Positions 8,476 through 15,273 of a stretch of DNA of 34,192 bases are shown one piece after another; positions within the stretch are counted from its first letter, which is position 1; each line of letters opens with the position of its first letter. A model generated the notes under the pieces. The model searched no databases and had not been told where the DNA came from. It saw only the letters and a program-made list of their open reading frames with translations. Origin of the DNA: an uncultured Eubacteriales bacterium (lineage in GTDB: Bacteria; Bacillota; Clostridia; Oscillospirales; Acutalibacteraceae). Where the stretch lies: contig CASFEZ010000039.1 of NCBI GenBank assembly GCA_949293815.1, positions 1,194-35,385 of the forward strand. Direction: 5' to 3'. Both the position numbers and the translations under genes were made by a program.

Positions 8476-9447
8476 TTAGTAGGTAATAGTATAGCGGTTT
8501 TCGTAGGTCAGACCGATACGAGCGTTGTCAATACTGGGGAAACCAAAAGGTTTCACAGAAACAGAGCCAAAACTCATAATAGTCGGAGAAACCGTATACA
8601 GTTCCGTGATATGCCCGGTAGATTTTTCGATGGTTGCTGTTACTTCTGTGTCAAAGTACTGGTTCTGTACATTTTCAAAGTTGATAAAAGAACCTGCCGC
8701 ACCGGTAATATCTTCTACCAGAACAACATCCACAATCGTACCGGCTTTGCCGCCGCCCGCAGAAGGATTGACATCCGGATTGTCCTGCGTGCAGTTGAGC
8801 TTAATATGTACTGTGTAAGTGTCGCCGTTATCGGTGCAGGTGGCTTCCGCAACCATATCCTCGGTCAGATTGCAGGTGGTAACGCCTTTGGGCGCAACAT
8901 CAGCAACCGGAATGGCCTCGTTTGGCTGGGTTTCGGTCAAAAACTGATTCATTAGCGTACCGGCGATACTGGAAAGGTCACCAATTTCCAAAACATTAGG
9001 CGAGTTGGAGTTCTTATTGTAGGTCAGTGTAGCGCCGGAACCTTCAGTAGCAATCTTATTGTAGCACTCTTTATAGTAGTTTACAATTTCAGCCACCGTA
9101 GAGGGCGCGCCTGTAGAGGCGGAACCGCCGTTATCGCTCGGGGTAGACGCATCCGGCGTCTCAGCCGACGGGGTAGACGCGTCCGGTGTTTCGGCAGACG
9201 GAGTGGAGGCATCCGGTGTCGATGCGCTCGGCGTCGTAGACGACGGTGTCTGGCTGCCGTTCTGGTTGCCGGAGGGGGTCTGCGAGCCGGCATTTCCGGA
9301 CGGGGTGGAGCTGTTTTCGCCATAGTTCAAAGAAACACAAATAATGGGGTTTTCCGGTACATCATTCGCGGCGCCGCAGCCGGCAAAGGCAATAACCGTA
9401 AATGCGGCCAAAAGGCACAACGCGGTAATTCGTCTGATTTTCTTCAT
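8476..9447 (-). CDS. Lipoprotein with Ser/Thr/Pro repeat linker, unknown function
   Basis: 323 residues. The first 24 form a lipoprotein signal (MKKIRR, hydrophobic core, lipobox FAGC with Cys24), so the protein should be anchored outside the membrane. Residues about 35-105 are low-complexity Ser/Thr/Pro with decapeptide repeats ending STPSAETPDA, encoded by three 30-bp DNA repeats. The C-terminal ~215 residues form an unrecognised, probably beta-rich domain with two or three Cys (for example ECYNK, TTCNL, LNCTQ). Start ATG 9447 has only a weak ribosome site. It has an excellent promoter at 9483-9510 and a terminator-like hairpin after the stop. Cell-surface role inferred from the signal and linker only. 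Confidence 0.8.
   Translation of the reverse strand: MKKIRRITALCLLAAFTVIAFAGCGAANDVPENPIICVSLNYGENSSTPSGNAGSQTPSGNQNGSQTPSSTTPSASTPDASTPSAETPDASTPSAETPDASTPSDNGGSASTGAPSTVAEIVNYYKECYNKIATEGSGATLTYNKNSNSPNVLEIGDLSSIAGTLMNQFLTETQPNEAIPVADVAPKGVTTCNLTEDMVAEATCTDNGDTYTVHIKLNCTQDNPDVNPSAGGGKAGTIVDVVLVEDITGAAGSFINFENVQNQYFDTEVTATIEKSTGHITELYTVSPTIMSFGSVSVKPFGFPSIDNARIGLTYENRYTITY
9140..9229 (-). repeat. Three 30-bp coding repeats in the lipoprotein linker
   Basis: Plus-strand copies begin at about 9140, 9170 and 9200 (GGGGTAGACGCATCCGG and variants). The third is more divergent. They encode ten-residue Ser/Thr/Pro units, so copy-number change would keep the frame. Confidence 0.8.
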
Positions 9448-9482
9448 ATGTCACACTCTTTTTTCAAAGTATTTTCATTTAT

Positions 9483-9510
9483 ATTATACCAAATACCAAC
9501 GCCGTGTCAA
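9483..9510 (-). promoter_or_regulatory. Promoter of the lipoprotein gene
   Basis: Minus strand: TTGACA (9510-9505), 16-base spacer ending TGG, TATAAT (9488-9483). Both hexamers are perfect and the -10 is extended. Confidence 0.85.
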
Positions 9511-9615
9511 GTGTTGAATCGGGCAAATCTGTCTTTTTTTACGGATTTATCTCGTCAGAACACACAGAAAAACAACTACTGACGGATTCCTATCGTAAAA
9601 ATATGTAAAATTCTC

Positions 9616-9644
9616 TTGCTCCTGTTCATAAAACATGCTATACT
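9616..9644 (+). promoter_or_regulatory. Promoter of the metallophosphoesterase gene
   Basis: TTGCTC (9616-9621), 17-base spacer ending TGC, TATACT (9639-9644). It lies 33 bases before the ATG at 9678. Confidence 0.7.
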
Positions 9645-9677
9645 TATTCATAATTCAATTCATACGGAGGGGTAGCT

Positions 9678-10619
9678 ATGGCTGCAATATTAACAAAACT
9701 GATTTCCCTATTCACGGCCATCTTACTGGCGCTGGGCGTTTACACCGCGCCGCAGACCACCGACCCGATTATAACCGAGGGTGAGCAGCCGCTTTTGCGG
9801 GTAGCGCTGCTGGCGGATTCACAGATTTGGGCGAACAGCGACCGGCACTGGACCTTCAAAGCCGCCTGCGAGGATATCGAAAACAACGCCGGTGCACTGG
9901 ATGCGGTGGTGCTGGCAGGGGATTTGACAGAATCCGGCGATGACCCAACCAATCAGATTGTAATTGATTTGCTGGCGAATCTTTCGGTAAATAAAAAGCT
10001 CATCGCTTCCGGCAACCATGATGTGCGCCTTGGTTTCAGCCATACCATGAACCGCTTCATTTCTGATGTCAATACCCTTGGCTCCGCCGACTACACGGTG
10101 GAAAAGCCTTATTATAAAACGGAAATCAACGGCTATACCTTTGTGGTGCTCGGCTCCGAAAAACAGCGACTGGAAAAAGCCTATATCAGCGATGAACAGC
10201 TCCGCTTTTTGGATGCAGCCCTTGCGGCAGGTACTCAGGGCGGCAAACCCGCCTTTGTTATCTGTCACCAGCCTCTTGCCGAAACCCATGGTCTGCCGGA
10301 TATTTGGCGCACCGGCGATTTGGGTGAGCAGAGCGATGCGATTAAGGCGATTTTGGAAAAGTACGAGAATGTCTTTTTCCTCTCCGGCCATACCCATTCC
10401 GGCTTCGGTCAATATACCTACGATGCGTTAGAGAAAACACAGCTGATCAATATTCCGCCTGTGGGCAAAAAAGCCTCCCGCGAATACGAGCCAGCAGGGC
10501 AGGGCATGGTGCTCAGCGTCTATGAAGACCGCGTAGAAATCCAGTCCCGCAACTTCGCCGAAGGCACCTGGCTTCATGAGGTAAACCCCGACTTTGACCG
10601 CACCTTTGCATTGGTATAA
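9678..10619 (+). CDS. Secreted or membrane-anchored metallophosphoesterase
   Basis: A 313-residue calcineurin-like phosphoesterase. The N terminus (about 1-25) is a hydrophobic signal or anchor segment without a lipobox. The metal-site motifs follow: DSQ at 47-49, GDLTESG at 81-87, GNHD at 112-115, ICHQP and GHTHSGFG. The first motif normally reads DxH; here His is replaced by Gln49, which may alter metal binding or mark a subfamily. The order and spacing of the other motifs are normal. ATG 9678 follows GGAGGGG. It has its own promoter and a bidirectional terminator just after the stop, so it is monocistronic. The substrate (nucleotide, phospholipid or sugar phosphate) cannot be read from sequence. 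Confidence 0.88.
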   Translation: MAAILTKLISLFTAILLALGVYTAPQTTDPIITEGEQPLLRVALLADSQIWANSDRHWTFKAACEDIENNAGALDAVVLAGDLTESGDDPTNQIVIDLLANLSVNKKLIASGNHDVRLGFSHTMNRFISDVNTLGSADYTVEKPYYKTEINGYTFVVLGSEKQRLEKAYISDEQLRFLDAALAAGTQGGKPAFVICHQPLAETHGLPDIWRTGDLGEQSDAIKAILEKYENVFFLSGHTHSGFGQYTYDALEKTQLINIPPVGKKASREYEPAGQGMVLSVYEDRVEIQSRNFAEGTWLHEVNPDFDRTFALV

Positions 10620-10626
10620 CCTGTGA

Positions 10627-10676
10627 AAGAAAACACCCCGCACACTGGCATTTTGCTGCTGTGCGGGGTTATTGTT
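10627..10676. terminator. Bidirectional terminator between converging genes
   Basis: ACCCCGCACA (10635-10644) pairs with TGTGCGGGGT (10660-10669), 10 bp. TTATTGTTTT follows on the plus strand and the minus-strand flank reads TGTTTTCTTTC. Confidence 0.85.
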
Positions 10677-12089
10677 TTAAACCGGTATAAACTCGCCTGT
10701 AGCTTCATTGAGCGTAAAATAATGGTCTATATATTCATGGTATCCATTGCTGAAGTCGCTGGTATAGGCGTGGTACATGTTATCACCCTGTTGAGAAAAG
10801 GACATATAATCGCCGGAAATCTGCGGCTGATAAACCTGCCCGTTGCGAACGCCGAGAATAATGGAGGTAGTACCACTTCCGCTGGCATCAAGCTCCCAAA
10901 CAATAAAACGAGCAGTGTTTCCACCGATGGTTAGATTGCTGTCGGAGCCACTTTCCGGCGTTGAGCCGAGCTTTCCATATAAATTTACGCCATGCGGCGC
11001 GGTATCCATATAGAGCACACAGGTTGCTGAATCATTTTCGAAATATAAATAATAAATTTCGACATCGGTGTACTGCTCTACAATCTCATTGCCAATAAAG
11101 ACCCCGCAGATTCCAAACGCCTCATAAGTGCCGTTGGCATCGAAATCATCCACAATAAAAGCCACTTCTTCTTTGCCGTTGATGCCCACAATTTGCGTTG
11201 TCCATAAGGAATAGAGCCGTTCCCGCGCCGTCGGTGTCTCTTTCGGGGTCATGGTGATGCTGTAATTGCCGCCGGTGAATCCGGACATGGTAACCGGCTC
11301 CTGTTTGTCGTTATATTGGGGATGCCGCAGGGTGATAATATATTGTCCGCCGGTTTTTGTTTCCACGGTAAAACAACCCGAAGCATCCGTTACGGTGTTC
11401 ACGGTCTCCAGCCCGTCGCCCGAGGTAACCGCAATCGACACATTGGCAACCGGTTCCCGGGTGAGCGCATCATACACGAAAGCCGACAGCGCATATCCCG
11501 GCGCTTCGGTGGTTGGCGCGGTAGTGGCAGCGGTGGTCGGCGCGGGCGCCGTGGTTCGCTCTTCGCCCGGTTGCCCGTCGGATTGTTGCAGCTGCTGCAA
11601 ACCATCGGAAATGGATGCGCGAATAGCCGTATTCGGAAAGGCGGCATACAGCCGTATGGCCTCTTCCGCTTCCTGCAAGTCCAGCGCATCCTCCCGGTAG
11701 AGCAGACAGATTTCCTCTATGCGCTGCGCTACGATTGTTTCCAGCTGGGTGCGGTTTCTATCGTTATCGGCGATTTGCTGCTCATAGAGCGCTGCGGCTT
11801 CCTCCGCCCTGCCTGCCCCGGCAAGATGGAGCGCACGGTCTGTGGGATTCAGGGCAGACAGGATGAAAAACAGAATCACAATGACCAATACAACCGTCAA
11901 TACACTACAGACGGCAATGAGAATTTTTGTTTTTTGATTTTGTTGACCTGCCGGCTCCTCCGATAAACGCAGGGTGCGTACGCGCTGCTGCATGACGGGC
12001 TGCGCATCCGGCGTTTCATAAAAAGCGCCGCAGCGGGGGCAGAATTGCGCATTGTCTGGAATATATGCGCCGCATTGGGAACACTTCAT
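10677..12089 (-). CDS. Zinc-ribbon, single-pass membrane protein with TPR-like and Ig-like domains
   Basis: 470 residues. In order: a zinc ribbon (Cys3, Cys6, Cys17, Cys20 in MKCSQCG and FCPRCG), a membrane segment at about 55-80, a helical TPR-like stretch (about 85-160, GRAEEAAALYEQQ and LQEAEEAIRLYAAFP), a Pro/Thr linker (about 175-195), a carboxypeptidase-regulatory-like beta domain (about 197-285, LTREPVANVSIAV, TDASGCFTVET, GGQYIITLRHPQY), and a C-terminal domain of unknown type. The ribbon is cytoplasmic and the rest probably outside. ATG 12089 follows GGAGATT. Function unknown; the architecture is common in surface or stress-sensing proteins of Clostridia, which is only a general hint. 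Its promoter is at 12230-12258. Confidence 0.85.
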   Translation of the reverse strand: MKCSQCGAYIPDNAQFCPRCGAFYETPDAQPVMQQRVRTLRLSEEPAGQQNQKTKILIAVCSVLTVVLVIVILFFILSALNPTDRALHLAGAGRAEEAAALYEQQIADNDRNRTQLETIVAQRIEEICLLYREDALDLQEAEEAIRLYAAFPNTAIRASISDGLQQLQQSDGQPGEERTTAPAPTTAATTAPTTEAPGYALSAFVYDALTREPVANVSIAVTSGDGLETVNTVTDASGCFTVETKTGGQYIITLRHPQYNDKQEPVTMSGFTGGNYSITMTPKETPTARERLYSLWTTQIVGINGKEEVAFIVDDFDANGTYEAFGICGVFIGNEIVEQYTDVEIYYLYFENDSATCVLYMDTAPHGVNLYGKLGSTPESGSDSNLTIGGNTARFIVWELDASGSGTTSIILGVRNGQVYQPQISGDYMSFSQQGDNMYHAYTSDFSNGYHEYIDHYFTLNEATGEFIPV

Positions 12090-12229
12090 ACAATCTCCAT
12101 CCTGTTACACTAAGCTTGCCATACGCAGCACGGCAGCCATGTTGACTGCCGCCGCAAATTCTGTGACCTTTTCCGTGGGATTCGAAGGACATTCGACAGG
12201 AAATGGCATAAAAACAAAATGTCTTTTAT

Positions 12230-12258
12230 ATTATAATCGATGCTCAAAAACAAGTCAA
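12230..12258 (-). promoter_or_regulatory. Promoter of the zinc-ribbon protein gene
   Basis: Minus strand: TTGACT (12258-12253), 17-base spacer, TATAAT (12235-12230). It implies a leader of about 130 bases before the ATG at 12089, in which I see no clear riboswitch. Confidence 0.75.
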
Positions 12259-12387
12259 GAGAGTATGTAAGGTTTGTTAAAAACAAGAATGAACCAACCG
12301 CCCTTAGCGGATATCGCATTAATATGATAGCAATACCACACCGTTTGCTTTTGCCCGGTATTTGTCGGCGGCGAACAGCACAAAACT

Positions 12388-12553
12388 TCACGCCGGGTGC
12401 TCCAAAAAACCACAGGGCGGTTCCGGGATAAGGAATCCCACCGCCGCACCGCAAATTGCCTGGGTGAAAACCGCAGGCGCTCGCTTTTCTTGCCGTACTT
12501 TTTCAAGGATGGCACCGGTCCCGCTTCTCGTTATACAAATCCCAAAGCTCCAT
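12388..12553 (-). pseudogene. Remnant of a NUDIX hydrolase gene
   Basis: From the ATG at 12553, with AGGTGA in front, the frame reads MELWDLYNEKRDR and then hits a stop at 12503. MELWDLY is the characteristic N terminus of a NUDIX hydrolase family. The next expected residues (TG, then a few positions before the barrel) appear in the +1 frame as TGAILEK, as if one ACCGG of an ACCGGACCGG pair had been lost. Further down that frame, RAPAVFTQAICGAAVG faintly resembles the stretch before the NUDIX box. No NUDIX box (GxxxxxExxxxxxxREUxEE) is present. I read this as a decayed gene; homology beyond the first 13 residues is weak. Confidence 0.45.
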
Positions 12554-12588
12554 AAGCTCACCTCGCTGTACATCGGCAAAAAAACAGG

Positions 12589-12915
12589 TTATGATTGTGA
12601 AAGAAAGGCCGCAAGGTCGGTGTCATGATGATATTTCGCGGCAGCCAGTTTGTCTTTTTCCAGCACCATACGCTGCAAATCCAGTCCATTCACGGCGGCG
12701 AGGGCAACAATATAGTGCAGCGCATCCGCCAATTCAAAGCCCAGCTGTTCCTGTAGCCCACTGTCATCGCCCGTTTTTCTGCCGGTCTTTTTGTTGAGAA
12801 TTTCCGCAATCTCGCCGATTTCTTCAACCAGCTTCATAAACAGCCCCTGTTCGTCCGCCTCGCCGCCATAGCGGGCGGATAAGTAGCGCTGGTAAGCGTC
12901 AATGGTCAGGTTCAT
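12589..12915 (-). CDS. MazG-like nucleotide pyrophosphohydrolase
   Basis: A 108-residue all-helical protein of the MazG/dUTPase-2 superfamily, single-domain length. The metal-binding pattern is visible: LVEEIGEIAEILNK (ExxE) and FELADALHYIVAL (ExxD). These enzymes hydrolyse non-canonical or excess NTPs to NMP and pyrophosphate and serve as house-cleaning enzymes. ATG 12915 follows AAAGGAG. It lies directly upstream of the decayed NUDIX gene on the same strand; both families clean nucleotide pools, so the two may once have formed an operon (inference). The specific substrate is unknown. Confidence 0.85.
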   Translation of the reverse strand: MNLTIDAYQRYLSARYGGEADEQGLFMKLVEEIGEIAEILNKKTGRKTGDDSGLQEQLGFELADALHYIVALAAVNGLDLQRMVLEKDKLAAAKYHHDTDLAAFLSQS

Positions 12916-13079
12916 TTTTGTTCTCCTTTGCAGTGTTAATGGAAGCGATTAAAACGCGGCGCAGTGTGCCGCATTTATGGATGTACCTCTGCGCCGGTTC
13001 CGCTGGCAAGAGGTCAGATCTTCTTCATCAGAATCTCCCTTACTACCGTAAAAGTAAAATCTTTTACCCAGTTGAAATA
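12916..13079. other. Intergenic stretch with small hairpins only
   Basis: No gene is supported here. GCGGC and GCCGC pair around 12956-12973, and GTAAAAG (13048-13054) pairs with CTTTTAC (13061-13067). Open frames on either strand lack ribosome sites. Confidence 0.5.
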
Positions 13080-13158
13080 AAATCTGTATCTTTCTCCCGC
13101 CGCCAGGCGCCAGGCAGATTTCTCCCGCCGTCAGGCGGATTTCACCTGGTACAGATTT
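13080..13158. repeat. Small element with 9-bp inverted ends and an internal 28-bp-period duplication
   Basis: AAATCTGTA (13080-13088) and TACAGATTT (13150-13158) are exact inverted repeats. Between them TTTCTCCCGCCGYCAGGCG occurs twice, at 13091-13109 and 13119-13137. The layout resembles a small non-autonomous repeat; no transposase is present. Confidence 0.6.
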
Positions 13159-13211
13159 CATTGAAAAAATCAGTTTTTAGAGAATCCATAGCGGAGGGGG
13201 CGGTTTCTATT

Positions 13212-13290
13212 CGCAAAAAGTTGGTAGCGACAGCGAACCGTTGTGAGGGCGTTTACAACCGAACAGGTGAGCCGAGCGTGACTTTTTGCG
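13212..13290. repeat. 79-bp dispersed repeat, copy 1 (near tRNA-Ser)
   Basis: Begins CGCAAAAAGTTGG and ends ACTTTTTGCG, so its ends form a 10-bp inverted repeat. It matches 24297-24375 at all but 4 of the first 75 positions, all four being transitions. GTTGT and ACAAC can pair inside it. Confidence 0.85.
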
Positions 13291-13302
13291 AAAGAGGAGG
13301 AA

Positions 13303-13352
13303 CAGTGGAGCGGGTGACTGATTTTTTCAGTGGAGCGGGTGACTGATTTTTT
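13303..13352. repeat. Two perfect tandem copies of a 25-bp unit
   Basis: CAGTGGAGCGGGTGACTG followed by ATTTTTT is repeated exactly at 13303-13327 and 13328-13352. Each unit has CAGT/ACTG ends and a T6 run. Confidence 0.85.
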
Positions 13353-13358
13353 AAAAAT

Positions 13359-13390
13359 AAAAAATCGGAACGAGCGGAACTCGTTCCGAT
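13359..13390 (-). terminator. Terminator of tRNA-Ser
   Basis: ATCGGAACGAG (13364-13374) pairs perfectly with CTCGTTCCGAT (13380-13390), followed on the minus strand by a T run. It begins 2 bases after the encoded CCA end of the tRNA. Confidence 0.9.
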
Positions 13391-13391
13391 G

Positions 13392-13484
13392 TGGCGGAGA
13401 GCAAGGGATTCGAACCCTCGAAACCGCGTTGACGGTTTACACGATTTCCAGTCGTGCTCCTTCGACCAGCTCGGACAACTCTCC
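13392..13484 (-). tRNA. tRNA-Ser (anticodon GGA)
   Basis: A 93-base class II tRNA with a long variable arm. The acceptor GGAGAGT pairs with GCTCTCC, the anticodon loop CTGGAAA gives GGA, the T loop reads GGTTCGAATCC, and CCA is encoded at the 3' end. Confidence 0.95.
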
Positions 13485-13523
13485 ATCTATTCTTTATTCT
13501 GTCCAATGTCGGACAGCTAATGT

Positions 13524-13552
13524 ATTATACACAATCCGGCGATGAAAATCAA
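13524..13552 (-). promoter_or_regulatory. Promoter of tRNA-Ser
   Basis: Minus strand: TTGATT (13552-13547), 17-base spacer, TATAAT (13529-13524). Confidence 0.75.
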
Positions 13553-13620
13553 GTACTTTTTCAAAATTTTTATCCCGCTCAGATTTTTTATTCTGGGGAA
13601 GGGAAAAGCGTCAGGTGAAT

Positions 13621-13649
13621 TTGACAGCCTACCCCCTTTGCGTTATAAT
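13621..13649 (+). promoter_or_regulatory. Consensus promoter of malic enzyme
   Basis: TTGACA, 17-base spacer, TATAAT: both hexamers and spacing are perfect. It lies inside the apparent 5' extension of the reading frame and so fixes the real start downstream, at 13695. Confidence 0.9.
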
Positions 13650-13694
13650 AGTACGCGAAAAATAACGGTTCGCCGGGCAAATGAGGAATGGAAA

Positions 13695-14867
13695 TTGGAT
13701 ATCAAAGAGCAATCGCTGCAAAAGCATTACGAATGGCAGGGTAAAATTGAGGTCAAATCCCGGGTTTCGGTGGAGACCATGGAGGATTTATCCCTGGCCT
13801 ATACCCCGGGGGTGGCGCAGCCCTGTTTGGAAATACAGAAGGATTATGACAAATCTTTTGTTTTGACCCGCCGCTCCAATCTGGTGGCGGTTGTCACCGA
13901 CGGCACGGCTGTCTTGGGGCTGGGCGATATCGGTCCGGAGGCGGGCATGCCCGTCATGGAGGGCAAATGCGCCCTGTTTAAGGAATTTGCCGATGTGGAT
14001 GCGTTCCCCATTTGCATTCGCTCAAAGGATGTGGACGAGATTGTCGATACGGTTTACCGCATTTCCGGCTCCTTTGGCGGCATTAACCTGGAGGATATCT
14101 CCGCGCCCCGCTGCTTTGAAATCGAAAAGCGCCTGAAAGAAATCTGTGATATTCCGGTATTCCACGATGACCAGCACGGCACGGCGATTGTGGTTGCCGC
14201 CGCCTTGCTGAACGCGCTGAAGGTCGTTCAAAAAGACATTGGCGCGGTGCGTGTGGTGATTAACGGCGCGGGCAGTGCCGGGATTGCCATTGCCAAACAC
14301 CTTTTGCGCATCGGCGTAAAGGATTTGACCATGGCAGACAGATTCGGCATCCTTTATGACGGCGCGCCCGAAAACAACCAGGCGCAGCAGGCGCTGGCGC
14401 AAATGACCAATCTTGCCAAAAAACAGGGTACTCTGGCAGATGCGCTCAAGGGCGCGGATGTTTTCATCGGCGTTTCCGCGCCGAATATCGTCAGCGAGGC
14501 GATGGTGCGCAGCATGGCGGAGGATGCGATTGTTTTCCCCATGGCGAACCCCACCCCGGAGATTATGCCCGACCTGGCCAAAAAGGCGGGCGCACGGGTG
14601 GTCGGCACCGGTCGTTCGGATTTCCCGAACCAGATTAACAATGTGATGGCGTTTCCCGGTGTGTTCCGTGGCGCATTGGACTGCCGCGCAAAGGACATCA
14701 ACGAGGAAATGAAAATGGCGGCGTCCGTAGCCCTTGCCAATCTGGTGGACGCGAGCGAGCTGAGTGAGGACTATATTCTGCCCCGCGCCACGGATAAGCG
14801 CATCGGCAAAATCATCGCCGCCGCCGTAGCCGAAGCCGCCCGCCGCTCCGGCGTTGCGCGTATATAA
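13695..14867 (+). CDS. NAD(P)-dependent malic enzyme
   Basis: Catalyses oxidative decarboxylation of malate to pyruvate and CO2. Read from TTG 13695 the protein has 390 residues, the usual length of the short bacterial malic enzymes. The catalytic Tyr is in AYTPGVAQP (about residue 36) and the Lys in [10 protein letters not shown] (about 91). Metal ligands are in NLEDISAP and [11 protein letters not shown], and the NAD-binding loop GAGSAG is at about 191-196. The open frame runs back to an ATG at 13542, but a perfect promoter sits inside that extension. TTG 13695 has AGGA 7 bases upstream, so I chose it. Cofactor preference is not certain. A structured repeat region follows the gene. Confidence 0.93.
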   Translation: MDIKEQSLQKHYEWQGKIEVKSRVSVETMEDLSLAYTPGVAQPCLEIQKDYDKSFVLTRRSNLVAVVTDGTAVLGLGDIGPEAGMPVMEGKCALFKEFADVDAFPICIRSKDVDEIVDTVYRISGSFGGINLEDISAPRCFEIEKRLKEICDIPVFHDDQHGTAIVVAAALLNALKVVQKDIGAVRVVINGAGSAGIAIAKHLLRIGVKDLTMADRFGILYDGAPENNQAQQALAQMTNLAKKQGTLADALKGADVFIGVSAPNIVSEAMVRSMAEDAIVFPMANPTPEIMPDLAKKAGARVVGTGRSDFPNQINNVMAFPGVFRGALDCRAKDINEEMKMAASVALANLVDASELSEDYILPRATDKRIGKIIAAAVAEAARRSGVARI

Positions 14868-14941
14868 AGTACCATATCGTTTCATCAATGAAAGGGGCTT
14901 TTGCTTTTCGCGCAGACCGAAAAGCAAAAGAATAATAATGG

Positions 14942-15006
14942 GGACTGCCACACAAAAATGGAAGCAGCAAAAAGGCTTTTATGTGCGACAGTCCTTGTTT
15001 TGTTTT
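14942..15006 (+). terminator. Terminator after malic enzyme
   Basis: GGACTGCCACACAAAA pairs imperfectly with TTTTATGTGCGACAGTCC and is followed by TTGTTTTGTTTT. It lies inside the MITE-like element, which may supply the gene's terminator. Confidence 0.6.
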
Positions 15007-15033
15007 ATAAGAATAAATTATATTTGCTTTTCT

Positions 15034-15092
15034 AAGCGTTTTTTCGCCCGCTCGCGGTACCTTTGTACAGCTTCGGGCCGAAAAAACGCTTT
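15034..15092. repeat. Long hairpin inside the MITE-like element
   Basis: AAGCGTTTTTTCGCCCG (15034-15050) pairs with CGGGCCGAAAAAACGCTT (15075-15092 region) with a single bulged base. The loop contains GGTAC and GTAC, which can pair. Confidence 0.75.
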
Positions 15093-15134
15093 CTGCATCG
15101 AAAGGCAACAGCCCCTTTGTTTGCTATATTAGAT

Positions 15135-15265
15135 GGCACAAACGATTGATATTTTTGAAGTTTGTGCTGTCCGTAGCATAAACTGCTGATTTTCTTAAAG
15201 TTTATGCCATCCACAGCATAAACTTTTTAATTTATTTCATTTTATACTGCGAATAGCATAAACCT
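15135..15265. repeat. Degenerate tandem array with an exact 40-bp period
   Basis: GCACAAAC or GCATAAAC recurs at 15136, 15176, 15216 and 15256, exactly 40 bp apart. In units 1 and 2 a matching GTTTGTGC or GTTTATGC about 20 bases later makes a hairpin. Unit 3 keeps only a weak partner (TTTATACTGC) and unit 4 is cut short. The array begins right behind the DUF5131 gene stop. Confidence 0.8.
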
Positions 15266-15273
15266 TTAACGCC

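Larger units (their letters stand above)
14889..15117. mobile_element. MITE-like element with imperfect terminal inverted repeats
   Basis: The left end AAAGGGGCTTTTGCTTTTC (from about 14889) matches the reverse complement of the right end (15099-15117) at 17 of 19 bases, and similarity continues a few bases inward. Inside are a hairpin of GCTTTTGCTTTTC with GAAAAGCAAAAG, the terminator at 14942-15006 and the long hairpin at 15034-15092. There is no coding capacity and I see no clear target-site duplication. Confidence 0.6.

Noticed and set aside
12949-13161. Minus-strand frame of 70 codons
   Set aside because: Lies across the inverted-repeat element; no ribosome site at its start.
12918-13346. 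Plus-strand frame of 142 codons between MazG-like gene and tRNA-Ser
   Set aside because: It crosses three repeat elements, has no ribosome site and no recognisable motif.
13253-13486. Minus-strand frame of 77 codons
   Set aside because: It runs through the tRNA-Ser gene and its terminator; a typical tRNA translation artefact.
15032-15214. Minus-strand frame of 60 codons
   Set aside because: Made entirely of the long hairpin and the 40-bp array.
15135-15265. Possible CRISPR array
   Set aside because: The 40-bp units share only 8-10 conserved bases and internal pairing, not a 25-35 bp direct repeat with unique spacers, and no cas genes are near.
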